The notes beneath the pieces were generated by a model. The model had not been told where the DNA came from. It saw nothing but the letters and a program-made list of their open reading frames with translations, and searched no databases. A stretch of DNA of 64,000 nt, from contig JAJEKV010000013.1 in the NCBI GenBank assembly GCA_021234155.1, positions 5,462,775 to 5,526,774 of the forward strand, written 5' to 3'. The DNA is from Isoetes taiwanensis. Lineage: Eukaryota > Streptophyta > Lycopodiopsida > Isoetales > Isoetaceae. Positions 36,710 through 48,475 of this stretch are shown one piece after another; within the stretch, counting starts at the first letter, position 1; every line of letters begins with the position of its first letter. The translations under genes were made by a program, and so were the position numbers.

Positions 36710-37846
36710 TTGGAACAAGAGGTAACAGAGTTGAAAATCTTGAAGGTTACACAATCTCGATCACTATCCCCAAAGAAATCATCATCTCAAGGGGATGACA
36801 ATAGCAATAAGAGAAAAGCCTACTTCAAGATGAATACTAGCCTGATGGATAATGATGATTTCATGATCAATCTTGAGGAAATCATCAATAGAAACCCCAA
36901 GCCCACTGGGAATACAGGTTGGATGTACTGGTGGATTGACATTGCCAAACAAATTAAATGTTGGCTCAAAGAATGGGGCAAGAATATCTTCAATCAGAAT
37001 AAAGCTCATCTTGAAGGTTTGAGACAAAGCATTATTACAGCAACTGATGAGCAAAAAGTGGAGATAAAAAGGCAGATCGAGATGGAAGAAATCAAAATTG
37101 CAAAAGGATGGAAATTGAAGGCTAAAATAAAGGAGTTAAAAGAAGATGAGAGGTGCAACTCCAAATATTTCTTCAATAAGGCCAGATCCAGAATCAAAAG
37201 GAATCATATTTATGAGGTCATGGTGGATGATAATTTAATTTTTGAGGACAAGGACCTCAAACAAGTCAGCACTTTTGATCATTTTAATAAGCTTATGGGC
37301 ACCAATATGGATTCCACTCCCATGGTTATGGAGGAGTTCATTTGTCTTAATAGAAAGGTCAATGATGAGCAGAACTCATATCTTACTAAACCTTTTATGA
37401 ATGATGAGCTTTTGCAGGTGGTCAAAAATATGGAAAATGGCAAGACTCCTGGTCCTGATGGCCTTCCAGCAGAATTCTTCAAGAAGACTTGGCCTTTGCT
37501 TGGAGACAGCATCACCAGAATAGCCAATGAGTTCAGGGAAATAAAGATCTTGGATGCAAGAATTAATACCAGTTTCATTGCACTGATCCCCAAGATTGAT
37601 TCCCCTAATACCTTCTCGGACTACAGACCTATTTCTCTTTCTAATGTTATTTATAAGATTATTTCAGGAGCTATTGCCTCAAGACTCAAGACCATTTTGG
37701 ACATCATCATTAGTAGCTCTCAATCAGCCTATCTTAAAGATAGGTTTATTTTGGACAATGTGGTAACAACTATATTGGGACTTCAATGGGCGAAAGACTC
37801 CAACCAAGATGTGGCTCTTCTAAAACTTGACATCACCAACATTTGA
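36710..37846 (+). pseudogene. LINE ORF2 linker and N-terminal reverse transcriptase
   Basis: A 378-codon open frame, the longest in the window. Residues about 1-150 are the charged linker, including SKYFFNKARSRIKRNHI, the 'T.FFH...K.R...N.I' motif before LINE RTs. Then come GKTPGPDGLPAEFFKKTW (RT block 0/1), SFIALIPKIDSPNTFSDYRP, ISLSNVIYKIISGAIASRLK and SAYLKDRFILDNV. The frame ends one base before the 'KAFD' aspartate. Continuing in the next frame, 37,827-38,010 gives FDTVSWNFL and INGECSPFFTIQRGDKQG. So only one frameshift separates the first catalytic aspartate from the upstream half. Confidence 0.85.
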
Positions 37847-37989
37847 TACAGTAAGCTGGAATTTTTTATTTAGATGTTGTAGGGCTCTTGGATTCAACAA
37901 TGAGAGCATTCAAATTTTCGAGGCCATTCTGCATAACTCAAGATCAGCAGTTCTAATCAATGGTGAGTGCAGTCCATTCTTCACAATCC

Positions 37990-38010
37990 AAAGAGGTGAT
38001 AAACAAGGTT
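37990..38010 (+). repeat. Target-site duplication, left copy, nested LINE
   Basis: The sequence beginning AAAGAGGTGATAAACAAGG is repeated at 39,274-39,294. It encodes RGDKQG of the host RT. Confidence 0.95.
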
Positions 38011-39273
38011 TTTTTTTTTTTTTAGAACCGCCATCAATACATTAAAAGAATGGTAATGTTACAAAAGCAAGTGAGGAGGAAGGAGAATCAGCCTAAAGAG
38101 ACAAATGATATACCGACACTCCACAACAAACTCACGTAAAAATCGCAACTCTATCACATAAAACCCACCATCACCATCTACAATACCCAAGAAGTCTCGC
38201 CAAATGGCAAACTTCCGCCTACTACTTCCTCGAATACCGTAAAGCTTTGAAATAGCTTGTACCGAAGCCGAGGAATCGAGAGGCCGCAGTCACGCCAATC
38301 CTCGAAGATCCACAAATCGCCGCTTCCAAATCAGCCACACCAACCAAGCCACGACAGATGTAAGGCTTGTTGCCGCAAGAGCGCCAAGCACCCGATACAC
38401 ATGAAGAAGCAAATGGGCCGGCTAGTCAATCTCACCTAAACAGAGCCCTAACCCAATCCCAACCCGCAAGTGAGGGGCATAAAACTAGACAATGCTTCAC
38501 AAGCAATGCGATGAAGGCCACAACAAGGGCGTAGAGGGCTCACACCCGCCTAAACCGACTCACAAGGGCATTCACCTCGATATACAAATGTGCACCACCG
38601 CCACGTAGCACCCTAACCTTCTGGGGGGAAGTGAGCTCCATGTCCACGCCCAAAACCGAAGCCCATCGAGAACCCTAAGTCGCAGAGACCACTTGTCTCA
38701 AGGGGGCAAAGGTCATGAATAGCCAAAGACCGGGTAAGAAGACCGCACAAAGCAAGAAGACACAACATCCTGATGAACCTTCCAAACCTCGCACCACCAC
38801 ATCATCCCGAGGGACTATAGGTATGTGTAGCGAATACCCCGCCACGGCTCCCGATAGCCCTACACGCCAGCGAAAGCGAAGCTCGAAGAACTCCCACAAA
38901 GCTAGCTGACCACCCCAATACCAATCCTCCAGCAGTGAGCACAGAGCTCGCTTCCAACGGCCTCAAGGCCCGAGCATGCATAGTGGCAGCCAAGGGCAAG
39001 TGCGCAGGGGGTAAAGGAACCCACAAGAAAGGAGAAGAGTGGTGATAAACTGAGGCATAATCTAGCTGGAAGAGCACACGCACATGATCCCAAGTCCGCA
39101 ACACTCCTGTGAGAAAAGGGGATGTATGTGGGAAAGGCCAGAGACCATACAACAGTGCCCAGGGCAACTCCACATGCACAGACGGCTTCCCAAACGCCAC
39201 ACAATGGCGAAGAGACTGCAACAACAGCGCCGCACCAGGAGAAGATGCTCCATCCTGCAGAATGCTCCAAACA
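38011..39273 (-). mobile_element. 5'-truncated LINE nested in the reverse transcriptase
   Basis: A T15 run at 38,009-38,023 and a 21-bp duplication at both sides show insertion by target-primed reverse transcription on the minus strand. The 5' end (39,273) is truncated inside ORF2. Its coding part (39,270 to about 38,900) reads FVWSILQDGASSPGAALLLQ, then PWALLYGLWPFPHTSPFL, the region after the RT thumb of plant LINEs. It is homologous to the LINE at 60.5-61.8 kb (PWALLYHMHPYPNASPFL). About 900 bp of 3' part follows. It disrupts the host RT exactly between RGDKQG and CPLAPFL. Confidence 0.9.
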
Positions 39274-39638
39274 AAAGAGGTGATAAACAAGGTTGCCCTC
39301 TTGCTCCCTTCCTTTTTTTGATAATTATGGAAGCTCTCCATTGTAAGATGGAGGAAGCAAAGAATACTAACCTTATTAGGGGTCTAAAGCTCTCTGAGAA
39401 TCCTCAGGCAGATCAAATTCTAAATGGGCATTTTGCAGATGATACCTTTATTCTAATCTCAATGGATGAGAACTCCGTCACAAATACTCAAAGAATCCTT
39501 GCAGATTTTGGTGAAGCTTCAGGGTGTAAAGTCAACCCTGCAAAATCAGCAATCCAAGCAAGGGATCAAGAAAGGGGCGAGATGATGGCTTCAGCCATGG
39601 GGTGTAAGTATAAACCCCTTGAGTCAGTAATAATATAG
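39274..39638 (+). pseudogene. LINE reverse transcriptase palm, continuation after insertion
   Basis: After the right duplication the host frame resumes as GDKQGCPLAPFLFLIIMEAL and continues to GHFADDTFILISMDENSV, in which FADD is the catalytic RT box (about 39,430-39,480). It then gives LADFGEASGCKVNPAKSAI, the block after the palm. The frame is open to 39,638 with no inner stop. The family's thumb and C-terminal zinc region are missing. Confidence 0.85.
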
Positions 39639-40733
39639 TCGTCACCAATTCCTTATAAGGACTGGTTAAAGGCTAACATGCAACCTCATGCCACCCTACC
39701 CAGTAGAGTGAGCCAATAATCCCAGATCATGCGGTTACCCCGGGCAACAATTTTCGACTAACGGACTTTTTAGTAGCCACAAAAACGTCCAAAATTGTTC
39801 ATGACTCCTAGATTTTTAACGAAAGCCCAACTTTCAAAATTGCAAAGAATCCCGTCTGGTTAATTAAAGATACCAACCGTTATCTCGAAGCTTCACAAGC
39901 TGACCGTGATCACCTCGGCTTGCCCTAGCCGAACCCTATGATATCCAAAAGAGTATAGTAATATTCACTAGAATATTAATATTTGTAGGGTCTTGCCCTT
40001 TTCCATGTGGTTCGCCTATCGCTTCCACCATCGAGCCCACGGCTCCTCATGATCTAAAACTACCTCACACTCCTAGAGTGCTAGAATTTACAACCTATTT
40101 TTCCTTTCAAGAAACCCGGTTTTGCAAGAATGCAAGAGGTTTGATGCGCCAACAAGTGCCCTTGGCCCTTGTTAATTACTAGTTCAAATAGTACCAATAT
40201 TAAAAATCGCAATAATAAATATTAACTAAGCTAAGTAATAAACCATTAAAACCCCCTTTAAATTTTAATGATTGATAACGAGAACAAAAATCCATGATTT
40301 CTTTAATGGGTTAATAATGGGTCCTAGTTACCTTTAAAAAAAAAAAAAAAAAAAAAAAAAATCAAATCAAAAATCGAATCACGAAATCGGATTCGGGGCC
40401 AGCCGTAATCAATCACCCCGCTGCTTAAGACTGGATTGCCATGAAATTTGGCAAGTAAGCATTTCGGCCCCAAATGCTCCTGTCTAAATTTTAGCTCAAA
40501 CTGAGCTGTTTTGCAAAAATCCGTTTTTCTAGGTCCCAAACATGATTTAGCAAGCCCTGCTTGCCCAAAGACTGCTACAACGATTTCGTATTGGCTTCTC
40601 AGGTCCCCAGGAGTCTGAAGGATGATTCTAAGTCCAAACCTTTGCACTTCGTGGATGCTCCAGAAATTGCTCTCAAGAACTTCTCTCGTTTCGCTTCTTT
40701 AATCACTGCATTCTTGAACCTAGCATCAAACTT
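39639..40733 (-). mobile_element. LTR-retrotransposon leader-like sequence (minus), non-coding
   Basis: Unlike the LINE to its left, this stretch lacks coding potential except a 107-codon minus frame (40,647-40,324) of unknown nature ending in an A26 tract (40,336-40,361). It runs up to a minus-oriented primer-binding site at 40,735. I therefore infer that it is the leader of an LTR element whose gag-pol is absent. The superfamily is unknown. Confidence 0.35.
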
Positions 40734-40734
40734 A

Positions 40735-40747
40735 GGCTCTAATACCA
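40735..40747 (-). other. Primer-binding site (initiator Met tRNA), minus
   Basis: GGCTCTAATACCA is, on the minus strand, TGGTATTAGAGCC, one mismatch from the usual plant initiator-Met complement TGGTATCAGAGCC. A 'TG' that would be the LTR border follows at 40,749. Confidence 0.65.
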
Positions 40748-40766
40748 ATGTTACAACCCCATGGAA

Positions 40767-40983
40767 TGTTAGCAGTTAATGGCAGCGAAGCGGCAACGCT
40801 ATCTGCCTGTCAGCCTATCCCTGCTGACGTGTCCAAGAGGCACAATATTAGGAGTAATGGGTCCCCTTAATGCATTTGTCCAATGCATATATATCTGTCT
40901 AATCGTAATCTTTTGTTACGTCATTTAATACAAAACCCAACTACATATTCCCACCATATCTTTTTGTGCACTCTGTATTCACA
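40767..40983 (+). mobile_element. Copia 5' LTR
   Basis: It starts TGTTAGCAG and ends TTCACA, directly followed by a primer-binding site TGGTATCAGA at 40,984. The length, 217 bp, is normal for a plant Copia LTR. The start could instead be 40,749 (TGTTACAAC), which would make it 235 bp. No 3' LTR was found downstream. Confidence 0.6.
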
Positions 40984-42215
40984 TGGTATCAGACGTCGGG
41001 TATGGCGCGTAAGAGCAAGGCCCAAAGTGGAAGAGATAAAGTGCAAGCTTGCTATACTGAGTGAATGAGCGATTCAAAAGCGGGCGCCGTTCTTATATTT
41101 GGCTTACCAAATTCTCTTGTTGTTGTTGCCAACGGAGAAGATCAAAGCGCTTTTTAGCCTCTCCTTTCTTAAAGCCGATATTTTTGCCTTTATTTGGCAT
41201 TTATTTTATTCTTAAGAAACTATAAGATGGCTAGGTCCTCATCTCAAGGGTTGAGAAATTCCTTGAAAAGTTTCTAGAAAATTTTACTGGCCATAATTTT
41301 CATACCTGGTCCACAAAATTACAATTGATGCTAATGAGAGAAGCTACCGGGGAGTAGTGGATGGGACCAGAACCCAAACCCGTTGAGGCTGCCAAAATTT
41401 CGAGTGGGAGCAAGGGATTGTAAGGCCCTCACCACCATTGGTTTGGCCCTTGGAGAGGAGTATGTGCATTTGATAGATCTTACCAAATCGCACATCATAA
41501 TTGAGCACTTTCTTAACGCGTTTGGAGGCTCCCTCAGAAGGCATGTGAGTTGTCCCTTAAGCAACAATTATTTGACCTAAAGATGGAGTCTAGTGAAGCC
41601 ATTGCTGAATATTTAAGCCGCATGCGCTCCCCTATTGTGCACGTGTCAATGCCATTGTTTCTATTCTAATCTATGGAGGACCGGATAAGGTATTACTTAA
41701 GAGCTTGCATCGATTATATACTATAAACATGTTGTCACCACGTTGACGAACATTCCCAATCAAACTATGGATACCCTTGTTGCTGCCCTTATGGAAGAAG
41801 AGAGAGAGATGAAGATCTCTGATGGAGGTAATTCCAAAAATGCTGCATTCTTTATGCGCAATAGAAGACAGGTTGGCCAGAAACCAATTCGCACTCTTGC
41901 TGCCCGTGGGAGTCAAGGGCAAGATGGTGGTACGCATTATAATTCTAGATGCCCCTCTCGAAATGGAAGAGTGGAGTGTTTTCACTGTGGGAAACTTGGG
42001 CATCATTTCAAAGATTGTCGCTAAGGAGGATCGCAAATGATCATGGTAAACCATCTTCTTCCTCGATCTGAAAAATGAATCTCGAACTGGTAATAAACTA
42101 TTTATGGCATCTACTTTTGAGAACCATTCTCAAAATCGAGTTATTTGGCTAGACTCTGGTGCTTCTATGCACATGATGCCATTAAGGGAGATTTTTCATA
42201 CTTATGAATGTTGAG
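40984..42215 (+). mobile_element. Copia gag-protease fragment, truncated
   Basis: Downstream of the primer-binding site, broken plus frames give NFHTWSTKLQLMLMRE (about 41,300), LKQQLFDLKMESSEAIAEYL (about 41,560-41,610), TNIPNQTMDTLVAALMEEE (41,743 on) and the zinc knuckle CFHCGKLGHHFKDC (CX2CX4HX4C, about 41,980-42,020). After a frame change VIWLDSGASMHMMPL (about 42,140-42,185) is the aspartic protease active-site segment (DSGA). These are the gag and protease parts of a Ty1/Copia polyprotein. Homology stops near 42,215; integrase, RT and RNase H are missing. Several frameshifts make it non-functional. Confidence 0.8.
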
Positions 42216-45200
42216 CATGAAAAATGACCTTTTAATTTGCAAGCCTTGCGGCAACAATGGATGTTTTCCAACCGTATATTATTTCCTTACCAATTCTTTT
42301 TTATGCTACTATTGCTTTAGATGATTTTCTTTGCTCTTTCTGCATCAGGGAGCATTAAATTGAACAGGAATGTGGTTGCATTTTATTTGATGCAATGGTT
42401 GGATCAACACTTCATAGACTGGATTTCATCGGCTCCAACTTATATTGAAGAGCTAAGATCTCCTTGATGCACACGGCAAGTAACAGGTTTCAATCATCTG
42501 GTTTTTTTGTTATGTGCTTTAATTTGATGAGCTCTGAATTTGTTTTAGATTCAGATATATTTATGGAGTAGGATTTTTTTTTAATGCTAGAAATGTTATG
42601 ATTGTAAATGTTCCAAATCATGATGGAATAGGATTCACATGGGATGTGAAATATGCCGCAGTATAAGTCCTTGCACCTAAGGTAAACTTTGCCACAACTA
42701 GTTCGGGAACCTAGGCAATTGTTCTAACGATCTTTTAACGTTTTTTTTTCTTGCATCCCAATCTGGATGAAAGTGCAACAAAGCAGCTCTTTTCTATTCT
42801 ATTCTATTTACAAAAGGTAAGATGAATGTTGCATCCTGAACATGATCATGAGCATAGCTTTCCTCTATATTCTAAAGTGATGGTCCAAGGAATATCTCAA
42901 GTATTCCATCCACTACATATGCAGTACCGACTCTTATACAATCTGCTCCTTGATCTTGTTGATTCTGTTAGGATGTAAATCATGCAGAACACTTAAAAGC
43001 CCCTCGAAAGTGATATACGCATAGTGTGTGCCTTTATTCTAGATGCTCATCTATCATAAGACTTCACAGTAGAAGAAGTCTATACTTCAAAACTAGGATT
43101 TGAATATGACGCCTCAATTCTTTGCCTTTGTTGTCTTGAACTTCATTCTTTAATTTTTAGTCACAACTTCTATATGATAAGTCATTGTTTTATATAGGCA
43201 CCTATCTCTCCATGGTTTTGTATTTGCACTGCAGTATAATCAGGTAAGCAACTATTTTTGAGAATGACGTTGGTTTTCATCATTTAAGTAAACCTTAAAC
43301 CTATATTATGTGCTGCTAAAATGAGATATAGCTGGGTTCAATATGATAGAGATAAATGAGATTTAACAGGGTTTAGTACGGGTCACAGAGTAAATGGGGT
43401 GCAATTTTTTTTACGCATGCATAGTGCTGATGTTGTCTAATTCCCTCTGTAGTGGTGCAGGATGATGCATGTATAGTGATGGAATAGTCTAAGCCATGGT
43501 AAGAATGTGTTCGCAAACTTCATCTTCTATTTCTTATTGTGCCTTCCATATTTTTACGACACATACTCACAAGAAAAATCACATGGAGCGGATAGTATAT
43601 CTGATTTTTCTCTTATTAGCTCCTTTGTATGGGAAAATGATCAAAGATGTTGCAAACGTTACTTTCTACCCATGTTTTGAATTTAGAAATTGTTTCTCAG
43701 ATCCTAGAAGGCAAGTGTCTACCACAAACTTATATTCATAGTAGAATGCTTAATTGGAATCTACATGTAATTTTTGTATTTTGTACATATTAATAGGCTT
43801 TGAAAAAGGTAACTACAAACACCATCAACAAGAGGGGGGCGTAAACTCCATTATGCCCGAACACAATTACTATAGCCACAGGGCATGACGGAATAAAATG
43901 TGAGTAATTGTGTTTGTAAATACAAACCTAGATGGCAAATTCTCAAACTTTTTATGATATCATATAGAAATATATCATGCACTCCATCCAAGCAGGGAAT
44001 TTCTCTTTTCAAATTTTGAATTCTTAGTAATAGAACTGTAAAACGTCCATGTTTAGGCCACAATGAAGAATCTGTTTCAGTCAGTCAATAGAATTATGTT
44101 GAAATTTATAGGGCTTGGTAGGTTGATGTAGTAATTCATAATGATGAATCTGTTGAAGTTAGTAAATAGAATTATGTTGAAAATTATAGGGTTTGGTAGG
44201 CTTATGTAGTAATTCGTTTCACTATAAATATGACTCACGTAATCAACAAGGAAATGCAGAGCTTAAGGCAAGCTAGGTATCTTCAGTGCACTAAATAGCA
44301 CTCTCGAGCCTATCATTTCCATGCCTTTAGAGCTCTTAGATAGTGTCCTGCACTTGAAAGGGGAATGACATCTATGGATTGATTTCTTTGTATGCCCCAT
44401 GTTATTTTTGAGACTACATTATAAGTGGTCAGGGTATTATGTCGCCAAAGCTTTTATGGTGACTGGCTTAGCATTGTAAGAGGAAGATTTCAACTCGCAG
44501 AACAATGGTCTCTACCATCTGTGGAGCATTCTGCGCCAACAGACAGATTTCGATTAGATATTTCTAAAAAGCCTAGAGTCTTTATTGTAAGGTAATGTTA
44601 GATTTCCTTGAGTTTTACTTGGCTATAGTATGCTCGATGTAATTTTCCCATCGTTATTGTGCTTCTAGGTGAGGTGGAAAACATTTTAGGATTTTTTCTT
44701 AAAACGGCTGTTGTTGAGCTTAATTTATGAAATCTAGGTACTTCATCATTAGCTTTTCCAAACTCGCTGCTAATGTGTCTTTGGTATAATCACACGCTAC
44801 TTATGAACTGGCCTACTTTTGTAGCATCGTTTCGGCACATAAACTATTGTTCTTTCACAGATTAGAAATAGCACTACATGTCTTGCAGATTGGAGAGGAA
44901 TTCAGCAAAAGGAGTTGATATATGTCCATATTATCCACCATAAATTGTCTGAAAAGCTGGCCATTACATGATTGCAGATGTCGTGGAGGTCCATTGCATT
45001 GAGAAATTATGTGCATTGACTTTGAATAATGTCAACCAGGTTCAATGTGTTTCTCATATAATGAAGCTTCATCTAGCTTGCGAAGCAATGATCGCTGAGC
45101 AGTAATGGTATGCTAGGTGTGCTGGATCTATGTGCAATGTATCATCATAACTGCTTGGAGTTTGCATAGCTTCAATCACATGGTTCCAAACTGCTCAATG

Positions 45201-45860
45201 TAGCCTCAATGGCATCGTTCTAAACTGCTTTTTTTCAACCTGCACTTGATATTGCAGCTTTTTTCAAACTGATGTTGTACCAAATGTCAAAGTTCCTTTG
45301 CATTTCTCCTATTGCTTTATAGTTTGTTCATCTTAATATGCTGTCCATTTTGCCCAGTGGTAAGTAAGACTTTGGTTTGTTTATTAATAAAGTTATGTAG
45401 ATTCACTTTGCAACTTTTCTTGCACGGTTACATTGCTCGCGTGTTTGTAATAGAGAAATTTAGTACAGAATTTCGCCTGTGTAAATACTGCATACTATTA
45501 ATGCTCACTCATGCTTTTGAAACGTTAAGACTTCGGTAAAGACTTAAAGCCGTTTTATTGCAACTGTAAGTCCATTGCTGAAGCTACTGTAGAATAGGCA
45601 TCAAATTAATTTGCACATGGTAAATAAGGTAAATAAGGCTTAGCCATGTAGGTTGCACTTTCCAGCTTTGCTTGCAATAAGCCTTTAGTTTGTGTATTAA
45701 CTTACATGTAGGGTGCACTTTGCATTTTTAGTTTACATGTTTGCAATAGAGAAATTTACTAAATGATTCCACCTGTTCAAAAATTGCATGTAAAGTGTGT
45801 CTGTCAAATGTTTCTTCTAATTTAGATGCACACATTTTTTGAAAATGTCAAGATTCTTGG
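42216..45860. other. No recognisable gene
   Basis: AT-rich sequence without a supported ORF. A tandem duplication of about 78 bp ('tagaattatgttgaaa..ttatagg') lies at 44,063-44,215. Around 45,170-45,240 'ggttccaaactgctcaatg' recurs in degenerate form. Confidence 0.35.
44063..44215 (+). repeat. About 78-bp tandem duplication
   Basis: Two adjacent copies of 'atgaatctgttgaagttagt...gtagtaattc' differ by roughly ten bases. Confidence 0.7.
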
Positions 45861-45879
45861 TCAAATAAAGCATAAGAAT

Positions 45880-47160
45880 AAGAATAAGAATAGTTTTTTA
45901 TCGTCCACTGAGATCAATCGGCCTATGGGACCCAGAAGAGGCGCTTGACAAACTTATTACCGTCCGGGTTAAAAAAACCCCCAAAACAAGGGTTTTCGAG
46001 GAAAACCGTGGCGATAATAAGAATCTTTGTCAAATTGTACAAGTATACATCATCATGAAATAAATGTGTATGTACATGTCAAGCGCATGCCCGAGGACAT
46101 AGTTGATCTCGCATGTCCATGACCTCCTGAAGGTATGATCCTAGCACCCGTACGGATGCCGTGCTCAATGTCACATGTAGCGGCGGGGCGGCCCCACTTC
46201 AACTCAAAGATAGCGTTCGATTTGATCATATGTTGGGCAACTTTGAAGGGTATGAGATTCATCCTCAATGACTCCCATTTGGCAAGATTGACGAGCATGT
46301 CCCGGCGTGGCTCACCAATCCATCTCATGTCTCAATTCAAGATGATGTGCCCCTCGCGAATGGAGGCAATGAGTCTCAAGCTTTTCATGGGCAAGTGGGT
46401 GCGCCAGTAGCATTGTGGGCCTGCGTTCAATGTGGGATTTATGTGGCGCCGGTAGTGTGTTGTCTTGACTGCTCAAGGGCCCGGCATCCCAAAGCTTGCG
46501 ATGAAGCAAGCGTCAAGATATTGCCTCAAGCTATGGCGATCTGTCTCTATTTGCACATGTATGCACCTGTGCTCCTGAACATTCCATCTCACCATCCATT
46601 GAGCTCTCTTTTCCCTCCAGCAGGCCTTGAGGCGCTGTGGCCCCATTGCCATGATATAAGCTAGTTTAGGGAGATGAGCATCGTCCATATTGACCACCTT
46701 CTGAAAATAGACAATGTGGCGATCAAGGGCTGCCCTCTGAAGAGGCAAGAGTCCCTGCCTCTGCAGTAGAATTTGATATGGGGACCGTGGACTTCACCCC
46801 TAGTGCTCGCATTGTACCAAGAAGGCTTTTTTTTGCCCAAGTCATTCCAAGTAGCGAAGCTGGGCCACATACTTCAACCCCGTATAAAAGGACAGGCTCC
46901 ACTAAGACCTTGAACAAGTGTGACTGATGGGTCCAATCATACAACTCCGCTCTATAACTATTGTTTTGCATTGCATATAGTGCCTTCCAGCCCGTCGTAA
47001 CTCGTAGCCGTATGGATGTGTCCCAGTGCATAGTAGAAGGAAACTCCACTCCCAAATATTTGTATGTGGATGCTACTTCCACATTCTGCCCTGACAAAGA
47101 CAATGTTATTACAACTATAGAAGCGTTGTGTATAATACGTGTCAAAACTTTTGGAGGGAG
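45880..47160 (-). mobile_element. Third LINE family, 5'-truncated, (TTCTTA)n-tailed
   Basis: On the minus strand the element ends in a short (TTCTTA)n tail (plus 45,868-45,890) rather than poly(A). The coding part begins in the RT thumb at 47,145: YKYLGVEFPSTMHWD, then GWKALYAM, then FKVLVEPVLLYGVEVCG, motifs common to RTs of this type. After a frameshift it continues as LQRAALDRHIVYFQKVVNM and CWREKRAQWMVRWNV. The 3' UTR holds the structured motif at 45,953-46,021. The catalytic FADD box and everything upstream are absent, so it is 5'-truncated. Confidence 0.7.
45953..46021 (-). repeat. Structured LINE 3'-UTR motif, copy 2
   Basis: Outer stem CTTATTA (45,953-45,959) with TAATAAG (46,015-46,021). 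Inside, on the minus strand, are a GGTTTTC-CTC-GAAAACC hairpin and a GGGTT/AACCC hairpin. Confidence 0.6.
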
Positions 47161-47169
47161 ATTTTAAAC

Positions 47170-47460
47170 ACTTGGATCGAAAGTAGTTTCCTATGATTAC
47201 ATTCCAACAAAATTTCCCATGCTTTGCACTTATAGATGAGGATCTTGAATCCAGCAAAATTTCCCATGATTTGCACTTATAGATAGGGATTTTGAATATT
47301 TGAATCTAACGCCATTTTCCCACGGGTGTGAAGGCACTTAGTTGGACTTTTTAAATGTTTGAATCCAATGAAGTTCTTGCATGGGTGCGAAACCACTCTC
47401 AACTTATAGTTGGACATTTTAAATATTTGAATCCACTGTAGTAGTTTCTCCATGGGTGTT
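47170..47460 (+). repeat. Degenerate tandem repeats
   Basis: Three to four diverged copies of a unit of about 80 bp carry 'atttgaatccaatgaagtt', 'catgggtgtgaa' and 'acttatagttggac'. No coding potential. Confidence 0.5.
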
Positions 47461-48475
47461 TTCTCATGTCACATTTCTGTTAGATAAAGGGCCAGATGCC
47501 AAAGTCATGAGCAATAGCCAATATCCAATATCTCCTTCTTTAATCAATATCAAAACACCATAGCCAATACCCAATGTCCCCAATGCCCCTTCTTCGATCC
47601 AATATCTAAAGAACAATATTCAAAAGGAATTTGAGTGATATTTGAGCTTGGTGTGTGGACAACCAATTATTAGAGGCAATAACATTTCTAACGTTTATAT
47701 AGGTGTATCTTTATTATTTGTTGTTTCATGAGAGTTTTGTTATGCTTGCCCTAATTTCATTAAGCTAGCAAGGACATTTCATATGAAGCTGCACTAAAGT
47801 CGTGCCTAACATCACATGTAGTGGATGGTTGGGTTGGACTAATCAGAGTAGCATGCCGGAAAATGCTTGAAAAAACCATTGGATTATCTTCATTTAAATG
47901 GTCTATATATTACATATCATTGCTGCAATGTGCCTGTGATGCCATTATATAACATTCTACAATATTCGCCATCCATGTCAAAACAAAAACTAGAGTGTAA
48001 TACCAAACGTCCAACAATGTAGATAAAATTAAGTTCCAATCCCAAAGTGTTTTGGAGGTCGCATTCGTGATCTAATCCTGTTTTATATAAGAGCCCTATC
48101 TTCCACAAGTTTATTCCACTCTAGAAAGTTTTATCTTGCAAACCAGAGAATGTGGAGCATTCTATACAACCATGCTTGAAGGATTCTAAGCAAGCATCTC
48201 TTCCCTTCATAATGCAGTCTATCTCTCACCCAATAATCATTACAACTATAGACAACAACCATTGAACTATAGAGATAAATGGAGATAGCTAACAATTGAA
48301 CACAAACTATTTAACGTGTAACAATTAAATATCGTTCTTTCCATAAATGAGCAGTGCAACAATCCAGTATAATATCACAACTTCACTTGCAAAGTGAAGA
48401 CATATTTTGCAATTAGAAGTGACCACCTCTTCAAATTGCTACTAAGCCCGGCAACGCCGGGCACCATAACTAGTG
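47461..48475. other. No recognisable gene
   Basis: AT-rich, with no ORF above 63 codons and no clear repeat. Confidence 0.3.

Larger units (their letters stand above)
34265..39638 (+). mobile_element. Second LINE (plus), interrupted by a nested LINE
   Basis: In plus-strand order: ORF1 (34.3-35.7 kb), endonuclease (about 36.1-36.65 kb), linker and reverse transcriptase (36.7-38.0 kb), a 1.26-kb minus-strand LINE insertion, and the rest of the RT palm (39.28-39.64 kb). Homology stops at 39,638 without the thumb region, 3' UTR or poly(A), so the 3' end was lost or replaced by the LTR-element sequence that follows. The protein sequence differs clearly from the 14.5-kb LINE, so it is a separate family. 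Fewer stops than in the other LINEs suggest it is younger. Confidence 0.8.

Noticed and set aside
38802-39341. 179-codon minus ORF as a host gene
   Set aside because: It runs across the right border of the nested LINE into the host LINE. Only the inner part is LINE ORF2; the rest is antisense RT sequence.
39084-39638. 184-codon plus ORF starting inside the nested LINE
   Set aside because: The first 60 codons are antisense of the insert. Only the part from 39,274 is real RT sequence.
41671-42054. 127-codon minus ORF
   Set aside because: Antisense of the Copia gag; the plus strand has the zinc knuckle.
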